From Conidiobolus incongruus B7586 (Eukaryota > Entomophthoromycota > Entomophthoromycetes > Entomophthorales > Conidiobolaceae), in assembly GCA_000697335.1 (NCBI GenBank), contig JNEM01013378.1:1-27314 (forward strand): a stretch of DNA of 27,314 nucleotides, given 5' to 3'. Made by a program: the position numbers and the translations under genes. Below are positions 11,131 to 20,592 of this stretch, piece by piece; position 1 is the stretch's first letter; every line of letters starts with the position of its first letter. The notes under the pieces were generated by a model that was not told the DNA's origin, ran no database searches, and worked only from the letters and a program-made list of their open reading frames with translations.

Positions 11131-11711
11131 TTACAATTGTCGATTTAGACGTTTGCTTTGGTAGTCTTTGATAGCGGATTTGATAGCGTCTTCAGCAAGC
11201 ACTAAATAGAGTAATTAGAAAAGGTTAGATATAAAAATTTGAAAAAAAAAACTTACTTGAGCAGTGAAGCTTGACAGGAGGGAGGCATAGTTCTTTAGCG
11301 ATTTCAGTGTTCTTGATCTTGGAGGCTTCATCCAATGTCATGCCTTGGACACGCTCTGTCATAAAACTGGAAGAAGCAATGGCAGAACCACAACCAAAAG
11401 TTTTGAATTTAGCTTCAATGATTTTTCCAGTTTTTTCATCAACTCTAATTTGTAATTTCATAACATCACCGCAAGCAGGAGCACCAACTAAACCAGTACC
11501 TACATCAAAGTCATTTTTGTTCATAGAACCAACATTACGGGGCTTTTCATAATGATCGATAACCTATTTAAAAAAGGTATTATTAAATAATCTATACTAA
11601 AATTTAAAACAAAAAACTTACTTTTTCATGGTACTGTCTGGCAAATTGGGAGGAACTTCTTAAAACAGGACGTTGAGCTAATTTGACTAAAGTAAGAGAT
11701 CTAGCAATCAT
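11131..11711 (-). CDS. ISU1: Mitochondrial iron-sulfur cluster assembly scaffold ISU1 (IscU family)
   Basis: Scaffold on which the NFS1 cysteine desulfurase complex builds [2Fe-2S] clusters in the mitochondrial matrix. Three exons, 11622-11711, 11257-11563 and 11131-11201, join across 58- and 55-nt introns to 155 aa. Exon 1 is an Arg-rich, Ser-rich targeting peptide (residues 1-30) with a plausible cleavage site near RQY at 25-27. The cluster ligands are the three conserved cysteines Cys61 (PACGD), Cys88 (FGCGS) and Cys131 (HCSM). Asp63 and the Hsp70-binding LPPVK motif at 124-128 are present. Met105 (QGM) occupies the position of yeast Isu1 Met107, a residue linked to frataxin dependence. 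The end, MLAEDAIKSAIKDY, is typical. All key residues are intact. A TATA element and a CCAAT box lie upstream. Confidence 0.97.
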
Positions 11712-11786
11712 TTTAATTTATGTATTTGTAATATAAATTCTTATTAAAGTTTCTAAATTATAAAGTTGAACAATTCGATTTTTGCT

Positions 11787-11794
11787 CTTTTATA
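11787..11794 (-). promoter_or_regulatory. TATA element of ISU1
   Basis: The minus strand reads TATAAAAG about 76 nt before the ISU1 ATG. The spacing is almost identical to that of the adenosylhomocysteinase TATA element. Confidence 0.5.
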
Positions 11795-11842
11795 CCTTTC
11801 TCTAGATGATATCAACTGATTCATAATCAGAATTCATTATAT

Positions 11843-11849
11843 TGATTGG
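11843..11849 (-). promoter_or_regulatory. CCAAT box of ISU1
   Basis: TGATTGG on + is CCAATCA on the ISU1 strand, 132 nt before its ATG. A further CCAAT in the forward orientation lies near 11910 in the same upstream region. Confidence 0.4.
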
Positions 11850-13327
11850 ATGAATTCTGGATCAATGATTTCAAATGATTTTATCAGATGGTAATTAGTT
11901 GATGATTCAATCCAATAGAATTAAAGATAGTTGTAGAATTTTCTATGTTATTGGTTAAATGGTTTTTCTATTTTTTTTTTCAATCTGATAATTCATTGAT
12001 TAATTTCTATACTTATCATTTGACCAACCATTTAATCGTTTTTGCAATAATCAAAATATAAAAAATTATCAGATCATGATCTTATATTAAAGGTGTGATT
12101 AATTGATCATAATGTTTTTATTAAGTCACATAATATGAGTCATTCATATTTACATTAAAATTTGGCCAAAAATATACAATCTTATAGCATCACTTAATTT
12201 AATAATATCTATTCATATTTTATTTATATAAGAAAATAGATATTGGTATTCCGTATAATTTAAAGATAGCGTTTAATAAAAACGTATTAATTGATAAAAT
12301 AATTAAAATACTATGATTTGGAATATCTAATTAGGTTTTTGATGATTCAATAAAAAATCAATTAAAAACTGATGATTAGTCCTTTGAAATATTGAGTTTA
12401 TAATCTGAAATGGAAATATAATTTGTTTAAATAGCATATTAGAATAGAATATATCTGAACAAAAAATGTTATCATAAATAACAACTCAGATATTATACAG
12501 AATATGATCATTATTAACATTGATTTAAACTTATTTAAAATATGGCAAATATATACTATGGATCATGATTCAAAAATAAATATAAAAAAATAAAACGAAT
12601 ATTTAAAAATTATAGGATGCTTTATCAAAATTAATTGATAATATGGATTTCTAATGAATAATAGAATAAAAGGATACTATGAACAAGCATTGTATCTTAA
12701 ACTGCCACACTTAAAAAATACTGCTATCGTTGCTAAAAGAATTAATATATATTAAATAATATTAAAATATGCCACCAAAAACTCAATGATCAACGGAATT
12801 AGCATGTAATTAATATTCAATACTGGATCATATTATATAATCATAAATCTTTTTGATTTACATTATTAATAAAATGGTAATGATTTGAAAATTTAAAATT
12901 TTTAACCCAATTTGATATAGCAATCAATTCAATTCAAATTCAATATTTCAAATATATATCATATTCTATAATAAAATTAATAGAACAAGAGTATAATGTT
13001 AATATTTTATATAATTTGATTATATGAAAATTTATTATGGAGAGTATAAATAGAGTTTTACAAGAATCAAAATATAATGAACATTATGAAGAACTGACAT
13101 AGATATGATACAATTTCTTTGGCATTTAATTTTATATTATTCTTAAATAATCCCAAAATCAAAAATTAAATTAATATCTAATTTCGTGTATAAATATTGG
13201 TATTGGAACCAATTCTTTAAAATTTTACCTAAATTCAATTTCCTCATCATAATTTTAAATGATAGATAGTCAATTGGAAAACATGTAGAATTAATATTTC
13301 AGCAATTCTTTATAATTCATTGGTATG

Positions 13328-13367
<40 letters not shown>
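13328..13367. repeat. (AT)n-(TG)n compound microsatellite
   Basis: About eleven AT units run directly into a TATG/TG tract. This is the longest dinucleotide repeat in the window and probably length-variable between strains. Confidence 0.9.
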
Positions 13368-13720
13368 GGCATGTATCATATATTTTTCAATTGAAATATT
13401 ACCTATTATTAATATCAAAAAAACAATTTTGTGTCTATAATGTTCTATTATTAATTAAAATCATTTAGTAACATCATTATAATATCCATAATTATATTAA
13501 TCAAAAAATTTTATAATATTTAACTTTAAAGATATGTATATATATCTCGATATTATTATTTTTATAATTATTCAAATTTATAATTGGAGGATATATAGTT
13601 CAATACATTCATTTCTTTTATACCCAAAACTTGTAAATATTATTTTGATAAGCAAATCCTTTTGATCCTTGATACCAAATGAATTCAACACAAGCTCAAA
13701 TTTAATCTTAAAAGGTTAAA

Positions 13721-13765
13721 AATGATTGGATGAGTTGTTGACATTATATATTTTATCCAATCATT
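13721..13765. promoter_or_regulatory. Inverted pair of CCAATCA boxes upstream of the Rsc7-PHD gene
   Basis: AATGATTGGAT (13721-13731) and ATCCAATCATT (13755-13765) form a perfect 11-bp inverted repeat with a 23-nt spacer, about 450-500 nt before the ATG. Each arm is an extended CCAAT box, so a paired NF-Y/HAP site is the simplest reading. Hairpin formation is also possible. Confidence 0.35.
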
Positions 13766-14218
13766 CATAGATTAATCTGTTGTTAATCCAGTTAATTTCA
13801 ATGGTAATCAAAATTCATTCATCATACTTCCCATAGAATACACTCCTGTATTATTAGATCCTTTATGCTTATTTAATATTCTGTATCAAACAGTCTAGTC
13901 TGTAACATATAAGTAATCTGACAACGCTTAGTATTAAAATATTTGTATTCTGTAAAATACATTTTTATTGTTGTTTTAAATTTGTAATCATAAAGAGGGA
14001 TTTCTCCAAATACGAAATCCACTTAACGTTTTTTGTCATTGTATAACGACATCTATCCTAACTAAGATTCTAAATAATCAGTAAAAAAAATCTCGGAGAC
14101 TAACTATTAAAAATTTGAATAGACTTTTACCTTTTCAGAATCTTAATCTCCATCCTGCACCTATAATTCCATCTATTACTTTTCGTATTCAAATTCTAAA
14201 CTTTCCAATAAATCTATT

Positions 14219-16381
14219 ATGGTAGCACCCCCTACTTCCAAAGCTAATAAAGGTACTCGTCGTAGAGGAAGACCTGCTAGCAAGATTAACAATTCGAAAA
14301 GATCTTTTAAAGAAATTTCTGAAGATGGCGATGATACACCCACTGACAAAATTTCTCCAATGAAAGCGAAAAAATCACAATTGTCAGATAATGAGGAAAC
14401 TTCCACCGTCAATGAAGAAGATAAGGAAATCCAATCGGATACTGGTAAAAGTGATGTGAATGGTATTTCAACTGAATCACCAAGTATCAAATTTCGTAAG
14501 GATTCAAATAAAGATTCTCAACCGGATGAAACAGCTTCTATTGAATTAGAAGAGGAAGCAGAGATGAAAGCTGTCAATTCTGATGAGGAAGAATTTTATA
14601 TTGACCCTGTAGGCGAAACAAAAATCAATCATGATGGTGTTCTTTTAGGAGGTATTCTAACATTTTGAAATTCCAACATTTTAACTTAACTTTTAATAGG
14701 TCGAGCCTATGCTGTTCATACATTTACTATTCCTTCACGCCATCCTACTCGTTTATATGTATGGGGCTCAACTTTAGCCAAATGCTTAGGCGCTACAGAT
14801 AGTCACAAGATCATTTCACCTTATCCTCAACTTAAAAGGATATATCCTACTACTGCTCCCGAGCTTAAAGATTTAGCATCAACTCCAGGATATGGTATTA
14901 AATATAACCTACTAACTGCTAGGTCCGCTTTTTTGGTCTTTGGATCTAAGATCATTCGCAATGGAAAAGCTGGTGTTGATGATTATTATAGATACGAAAT
15001 CCACAAACCTAGAAGGATAAAACCAGCTAATTTCAAACCAACTGCTAGAACAGAAGCCGTTAATTTATTTGGTAAATCTAAAAATTTTTCAGCAACGCCA
15101 CTCCCCATTGGCTCTCGTCCTCCATTGAAATACAAGTCTATTTCAGATCCAGAATACTTATTTCAATTAGCTCATGAAACTAAGTCTTTCAATTCTAACC
15201 TTTTCAGAAATCGTGTTGCCAAACCTATTTTTTATGAACCTCATACAAATTTATATCATGTTCCTCAATCTACACAAATTTCAAACTTGAGAGTTTCTAT
15301 AGTTGATTTTAACCCTGTACCTTTTGCTTCAGTGTCTGATGTTATGGAAAAGCATAATATTAAGAATTCTCTTCAACTTCAATCTCATCAAGATTACTCG
15401 ATTTGTGACGTTGATGAAGAAACTCTAAGTTTATTACCTTCGCAAATTGTTAAGGAGATTAATGAGCTTAAAAAACAGCGGGATGCTCAAAAAGTTAAGC
15501 CTATTACCAATTTGTATCCTATTGCACTAGCTGAAGGCCAACCTCAATCACATCCCTCCTTTTATCCTGTTAGATTCAAACAAAATCACTCTGCTTCTTT
15601 CATGTCTACTTTGGATATGCTTAATCGCTCTAATAACTTACCTCCAGTCGATAATGCTGGACCTAGCATCTTACCCAATAATCCCAAACCAACCACATTA
15701 GGTTTTAGTTATCCCACTCGGACTCCCATAAAGAATATTGCCAATCCATCAAAACCCGCATCAGAATCTGGTCGATATATTTCACCTAGAGATCTAAGTA
15801 CTAAGAAGAGATGTGGTGTCACTTCTTTGAAAACAAATGCACCATGTAGAAACTTTATTTCTGCCAACGGAAAATACTGTGATAATCATTATAAATACTT
15901 TATGAAAATCGGTAAACTTGATATGGATACAAGTGCGAATTCACCCGCCTCAGCCTCAGTCAAGTCCTTTAACAAAGATAAAGCTTCAGTTGCAGACAGT
16001 GACAATGAAGAACCTGGAGATGATACTGAGATATACTATCATTGTTTAGAATGTGGTAAACCTGAAGCACCCGACTCCGTACTTCCAGAAGTGCCTCCTG
16101 AAGATCTCACAGAAAACACTGTAACTGTCAAATGTACTAAATGTGAACATCAGTACCATACTTGGTGTGTTCATATCTACTCCAAACGACTGCACGATAA
16201 TGTTCTCAAGTATGACTGGCAGTGTAGCGATTGTAAATTGTGCTCTGTTTGTAACAGCGTGGGAGACGAATCGAAGCTATTATTTTGTGATTCCTGTGAC
16301 CGTGCATTCCATATGGACTGCCACACACCCAAGATCAAGAAGATTCCCCAAGGGGACTGGATCTGCCATATTTGTCAATAG
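14219..16381 (+). CDS. SWI/SNF-RSC type chromatin remodeller subunit: Rsc7/Swp82 domain plus C-terminal double PHD finger
   Basis: Two exons, 14219-14651 and 14700-16381, flank a 48-nt intron and give 704 aa. Domain order: a basic AT-hook-like RRRGRPASK near residues 13-21; an acidic low-complexity stretch to about 135; the Rsc7/Swp82 remodeller domain at about 138-250 (LLGGRAYAVHTF, LYVWG, TARSAFLVFGSKI); a long disordered linker; a C-x10-C-x10-C-x2-H motif (Cys516, 527, 538, His541); and two adjacent C4HC3 PHD fingers at about 593-656 and 656-703. The second finger (CDSCDRAFHMDCHTP, GDWICHIC) is very like those of animal DPF/BAF45 proteins. Family knowledge puts Rsc7 and Swp82 in yeast RSC and SWI/SNF, while BAF45 subunits read acetylated histone H3 in animals. 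The protein is nuclear by inference. The splice falls inside the conserved GGR of the domain, which confirms the join. Confidence 0.9.
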
Positions 16382-16844
16382 TTTCTCTTCACAGGCGTCA
16401 AATTAGCTTGAGATCATTTCATATTAATTAATTCATCCAATTCATAGTGATATTACTCACATATCTATCCAAGTTTTATATCCTTTCATTTTCAATAGCA
16501 TTTTAACTGTTAATTTTAAATAATACTGTGATAAGTATTATCAACATATATAAATATTAGAATAGTCAAATAATTAACTATTTTAATTTAATTGTTTGCA
16601 AATTTTTAATTTTTTTAAATAAACTCAATTTTGAATTTATTAAATCTTGATTTATCAATATATTTTTATTTTGAATTTAAATAAATATAATATTAAAACA
16701 TATTTCATTAGATAATATAATTTATTTTAATAATGATACTTTAAATAATTGAATTTATAAAGGTAGATTGATTCAAATTATTTCAGTGTTAGATTTTAAC
16801 ACACAAACTTATATATGTCACATAAATAAGAAATATATATAATA
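16382..16844. other. Convergent 3' spacer
   Basis: A 460-nt AT-rich gap between the 3' ends of two convergent genes. It presumably holds both polyadenylation sites; nothing else is seen. Confidence 0.6.
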
Positions 16845-17932
16845 TTAAATCATTGGCATATTCATAATTGTTTCAATTTCAAATTTTAACTCTTCACAAA
16901 CATGATCTAATGGTAAATCGTTATAATCATAGCCAAAAGGGTTTTCTAAAAATTCAAATTAATATCAAGGTTAAATAAGTTAATAAATATATTACCTATC
17001 TCTTCACTCAAGGAGAGAATACCAAATAAAATAAATGTACTGAGACACATGAAGAGGGGAACGGACCAGGGGTCAGTTGGAACTATGGAGAGCATTTGAA
17101 AGGGTAAAATGGTACAGAAAATCCATACACTTTGACTGAGATGAACCGAGTAGGCGAGAGGTAAAGGTGTGGTCAGGATACGTTCCATAGCGGTAGCAGT
17201 CAACATTAAATCGTCCATATACACTCTTAATCGGTCAAATCCGTTAGGAATTAACTTTTGGGTCGAGAGCTTGTAACACATGTAGCTAATCAAGTGGTGA
17301 GAAATCTTCATGGGAATGGAAAAGTCAGTCTCTGGCTCTGGCTCGGATCTGAACCAACTGAATTTGGATTTCTTGGTTGACTTGATTGGCTGTGGCGGAT
17401 CATCGGGAGCGTTAGCTAATTCAGGAATGGACTGGAGTAAAGGCCTCATATCATGATAATTTGGACCATGTTCAAATCTCAAGTAATGCTTAGTAGCGAT
17501 CGCATACGCTACAATTAGTTCCATAATCTTTTTCTTTTCATCGAGTTCAGCTTCATTGCTCGTCTGCACACAACTCCAAGTCACTAATGCAATTTTTCTG
17601 AGGGAGGTTTGCATATCGCGCCATAGTTTTGAACCCTCCTCAAATCGATCGTAAGCTGTATTTGCTCTGAAAGCGAGTAAAAGCGCAATAAAACCTCCAA
17701 CTACTGCGATTAAAGCCTTCTCAATAGAAATATCGTGGATATATAGAGAAATATAGGTGATAATAGTACTCCAAACGCTAAAAGCGATCACTTTAATAAT
17801 TACCCGAGGAAGTACTGAACCCTTAATCACGAAGATATGACTACCTGGCTGGAAGTTGGGATACCAGTGGCACATATAGCTTTTTAAGTTTTTCAACATA
17901 TTATAACTATTCTTTTTCATTACTCCATCCAA
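16845..17932 (-). CDS. Bestrophin-like (UPF0187/RFP-TM family) anion channel, paralogue A
   Basis: Two exons, 16996-17932 and 16845-16945, are joined over a 50-nt GTAATA...TTTAG intron to give 345 aa. Bestrophin-family proteins form pentameric chloride or other anion channels; the fungal members are mostly uncharacterised. Visible are hydrophobic helices at about 42-62 and 72-88, the signature AFRANTAYDRFEEG at 87-100, a charged cytosolic middle with a variable Lys/Pro/Glu-rich loop, and two further helices at about 267-281 and 288-306. The family C-terminal motif SEEIENPFGYDYNDLPLD spans the exon junction, so the splice is well supported. The usual RFWEG of the signature is RFEEG here, losing the aromatic residue. 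The start is the first of three Met codons in the first 12 residues, and Met5 is a possible alternative. A diverged paralogue lies at 22.4 kb. Confidence 0.9.
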
Positions 17933-18331
17933 ATTAAAATTTTATTTTATTTTTCAATTTAATTATAAAACCAAATATTTATATTCTATCAAATATCTTC
18001 TTTAACATCCATTATTTGACATTGTTATATAAATGAATTCATTACTAGATCATCTCAAATAATTTTTAACTATGAATAGATTAATTTAATTAAAATTTTT
18101 AAGTTAAAATTTTAAAGAATTGAATAAGTTTTATTTAATGATATCATTTGAAAAAAAGAAATAGTCTGAAAGTGAGTCAAAATTTTAAATATTTGAAAAC
18201 CTTAAAACTACATATTAAAAAAATTTTAGTTAAGTTCTTATTGATTCATAGTCAAAATTTAATTAATTAATTGATAGCCACAAAAATTAAAATAGAAAAA
18301 TCGTATTAATATTTAATTATTTTTAATATGA
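17933..18331. other. Intergenic spacer upstream of bestrophin paralogue A
   Basis: About 400 nt between two genes on the same (minus) strand. It is AT-rich and should contain the promoter of the bestrophin gene and the 3' end of the KPWE gene. No clear element was identified. Confidence 0.5.
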
Positions 18332-18904
18332 TTAATGCTCCCAAGGTTTCTTCCTTGGGGATAAATTCGAAGTTGTCGGTTGTTCTTCGTTGATTTTCAA
18401 TGGGATGGTTTTAATACCTAATAATAATATTAATTGTATTGTGAATGATTCTGATATATATTGATTACCTGGTATAGGTTTTCCAGAGCTTATTAATTCG
18501 GATATTTCTTGTAAACTTAACCTTGGTGTTTCTTCTATCATTATATATTTGCTATTATGAAAAAGAAATAAGATTGAATAAAATATATGAATTTACCTTC
18601 AGTATTACTACTTTGACCATTTTTCTTTTCACTTAATTTAGGCTTAACAACTCTAAATAAAAATATGGAATAAGTTATATAATATATATATATATTTATA
18701 TCATGAATAATACTTTTCAAAATAAAATTTTTTAGCTTTTAAAATAGCTTCTTGTTCGGATGTATTATTTTCAGATTGAAATTTACTTAAAATTGAAGTT
18801 AATCCCTTCTAAATTAAAATTAATAAATTTTATTATAATATTAATAATTTAATTTTTACTTGAAAATTTTCATCTTCATCAAAGTTATAAGTTTCAAAGT
18901 TCAT
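18332..18904 (-). CDS. PEX39: KPWE-domain protein, probable PEX39-like peroxisomal import factor
   Basis: Five small exons, 18860-18904, 18714-18808, 18597-18652, 18469-18534 and 18332-18417, are joined over introns of 51, 61, 62 and 51 nt. They encode 115 aa. The C-terminal half holds SLQEISELISSGKPIPGIKT at about 72-91 and ends RKKPWEH, with KPWE at 111-114. This is the layout of the KPWE family that includes human C6orf226 and yeast Yjr012c, described as PEX39, a helper for import of PTS2 cargo into peroxisomes; the KPWE motif is shared with PEX13. The N-terminal half (FDEDENFQ, then an amphipathic helix with KAKKFYFEK) is a likely partner-binding segment, by inference. All joins keep frame and the GKPIPG motif is restored across an intron, so the model is strong. 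The function rests on the motif alone. Confidence 0.8.
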
Positions 18905-18912
18905 TATTTTTT

Positions 18913-18938
18913 AATTATTATTATTATTATTATTATTA
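18913..18938. repeat. (TTA)n microsatellite
   Basis: A run of about eight TTA/ATT units begins roughly 10 nt upstream of the KPWE gene's ATG, inside its presumed 5' leader or promoter. Confidence 0.85.
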
Positions 18939-19826
18939 ATGCTTGGTATTTAGGATTTAGTCATAAAATGATTTTAATATTTAAACTATTTGATTGAATT
19001 GAATATGGGATGATATATATTGAGATTGGCATGTGACGTTTTATTTTTATTTTTTATTAATAATTATTGTGAATATATTTTAGATATTAATTGATATTGA
19101 CACAATATAAAATTGGACATAGTTGATACTCTGAAGATGTAAAGTTGGTTTTTTCAAATATAATTCTCAAACATGTAATCTTGGTGATAAAGAATATAGC
19201 AATTCTTGATCAATAGAAATAAAATCAATTTCTTAAACAATTTTTATTTAAATATAATATTTTATCTATAACTAAATTATTATCTTTAATGAATAAACTT
19301 GTTTTGAGATAAATTTATAAAATATATAATATGTTGAATTTAAATAAGCTTTATAATTAATAGTACATTAAGTTTATAATCAAATTTATAACAATATAAG
19401 AAATTTATTTTGAATTCTATTTTAAATTGAATCAATATGATAATTTATGAAATATAATTTGATTATGTACTTTGATCTAAAATCAACAATTTTAAAGAAA
19501 TCTATAATGTATCAAATTATAAATATATTGAAATTATCTAATTAATGGTTTAATATCATGAAAATATAATAATCAATTTTTTCATTTTAATATTCTCTGC
19601 AAAATTGTACATAAACTAATCTATAGTAATTATTTATCAATTTTGATATGGTATATCTTTACTATTGTGAATAAAAAACAAAAGATAAAATCCTTCATCA
19701 AAGATATCGAATACCCTAAACATTATCAAACAATTCCATCTAGTAATGAGAATTCAATAACTAATTGATAAATATGTGATTAATATAGTAGCTGAAACAT
19801 ACAATACACTATATAATAAATACTAT
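18939..19826. other. Intergenic spacer between the KPWE and AP-1 sigma genes
   Basis: About 890 nt of AT-rich DNA, 5' of the KPWE gene and 3' of the sigma gene. No gene, repeat or clear regulatory box is supported. Confidence 0.55.
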
Positions 19827-20592
19827 TTATTCCTCACCCAAGATATATTTAATTTCGGGCAACAGATGTTCCATCTTTTCAGTTTCGTCAATAATTTCAT
19901 GCTGTTTAATTACATTTAATACTAGTTGCTTATTGGATTCTAATAGTTCACCACTTAATAATAGTTCATCAAGGATATTATAGGCCTAACAAATTAATTA
20001 GATTAATATGAGTTGATATATGATATATAGTGATTTTTACTTTATCAAAATTGAATATAATATCTAATTCACAAACCTAAAACCAATGTTAAATAAAAAA
20101 AATTAATATAAATTTAGAAGGGATTTACATTGCCAAAGTATCTATCTAAGATTTCCACATATCTATGAATAATTTCCAAAGTGATCAATTCGTTATCCTC
20201 CAAATCAATACTAGCTACGAAGTATAAACTGGCATATCTATATTTTGTATTAATATCTATATATTAAAATGAATAAATAATTTTAATTTACTTTTTATAA
20301 ACTATTTTAGTATCTAAATACTTCGATCAATAAAATCATCACTAATAAATTATATTAAAAATACCTTCATATTCAATAAAGTTGCACATATCTCTCTTTC
20401 TAGAGAGTACTAAATGTGTCACTTCCTTCAGTATTTTATTCCTCTTCCTAACGTCCGTAGTTTGGAACCATTTACTCAACCTGATCTTGCCCTCTCTGTT
20501 AATTAAAATTAAATAGTTGATCTATTTAATTTTATAGTGATTAGTGTTTTAATTATTTATAGTTATATTATTATATATTGATTTACACTCAT
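19827..20592 (-). CDS. APS1: AP-1 complex subunit sigma (clathrin adaptor small chain)
   Basis: Small subunit of the AP-1 clathrin adaptor, which sorts cargo between the trans-Golgi and endosomes. Six exons are proposed: 20587-20592 (ATG AGT only), 20365-20521, 20292-20313 (22 nt), 20129-20237, 20041-20076 and 19827-19985. Introns are 51-65 nt. The joined protein is 162 aa. It shows the sigma-fold opening [19 protein letters not shown] at 3-21, VYKKYASLYF at 59-68, [18 protein letters not shown], and [20 protein letters not shown] at about 95-114. The KYASLYF and [14 protein letters not shown] blocks favour AP-1 over AP-2, AP-3 or AP-4. Exons 2-6 are secure because the conserved blocks run through every junction. 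Exon 1 is the weak point: it has a GTAAAT donor and a CTAAT branch-like site in the intron, but is only 6 nt. Confidence 0.9.

Larger units (their letters stand above)
11850..14218. other. Divergent intergenic region between ISU1 and the Rsc7-PHD gene
   Basis: About 2.4 kb of AT-rich DNA between two divergently oriented genes. It contains a TA/TG microsatellite, an inverted pair of CCAAT boxes at 13721-13765, and a 33-codon ATG frame at about 12657-12755. That short frame has less AT-driven residue content than its surroundings but no certain family. No RNA gene is seen. Confidence 0.6.

Noticed and set aside
11271-11552. 93-codon plus-strand frame over ISU1, and the 104-codon minus-strand frame over the first exon of the Rsc7-PHD gene (14176-14490)
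   Set aside because: Both are antisense to well-supported conserved exons.
18535-18560. Start of the 3' part of the KPWE gene at the in-exon ATG at 18541 as an independent 69-aa gene
   Set aside because: That frame reads through an intron (18418-18468) and misses the upstream exons. The spliced five-exon model restores GKPIPG-IKTIP and keeps frame throughout.
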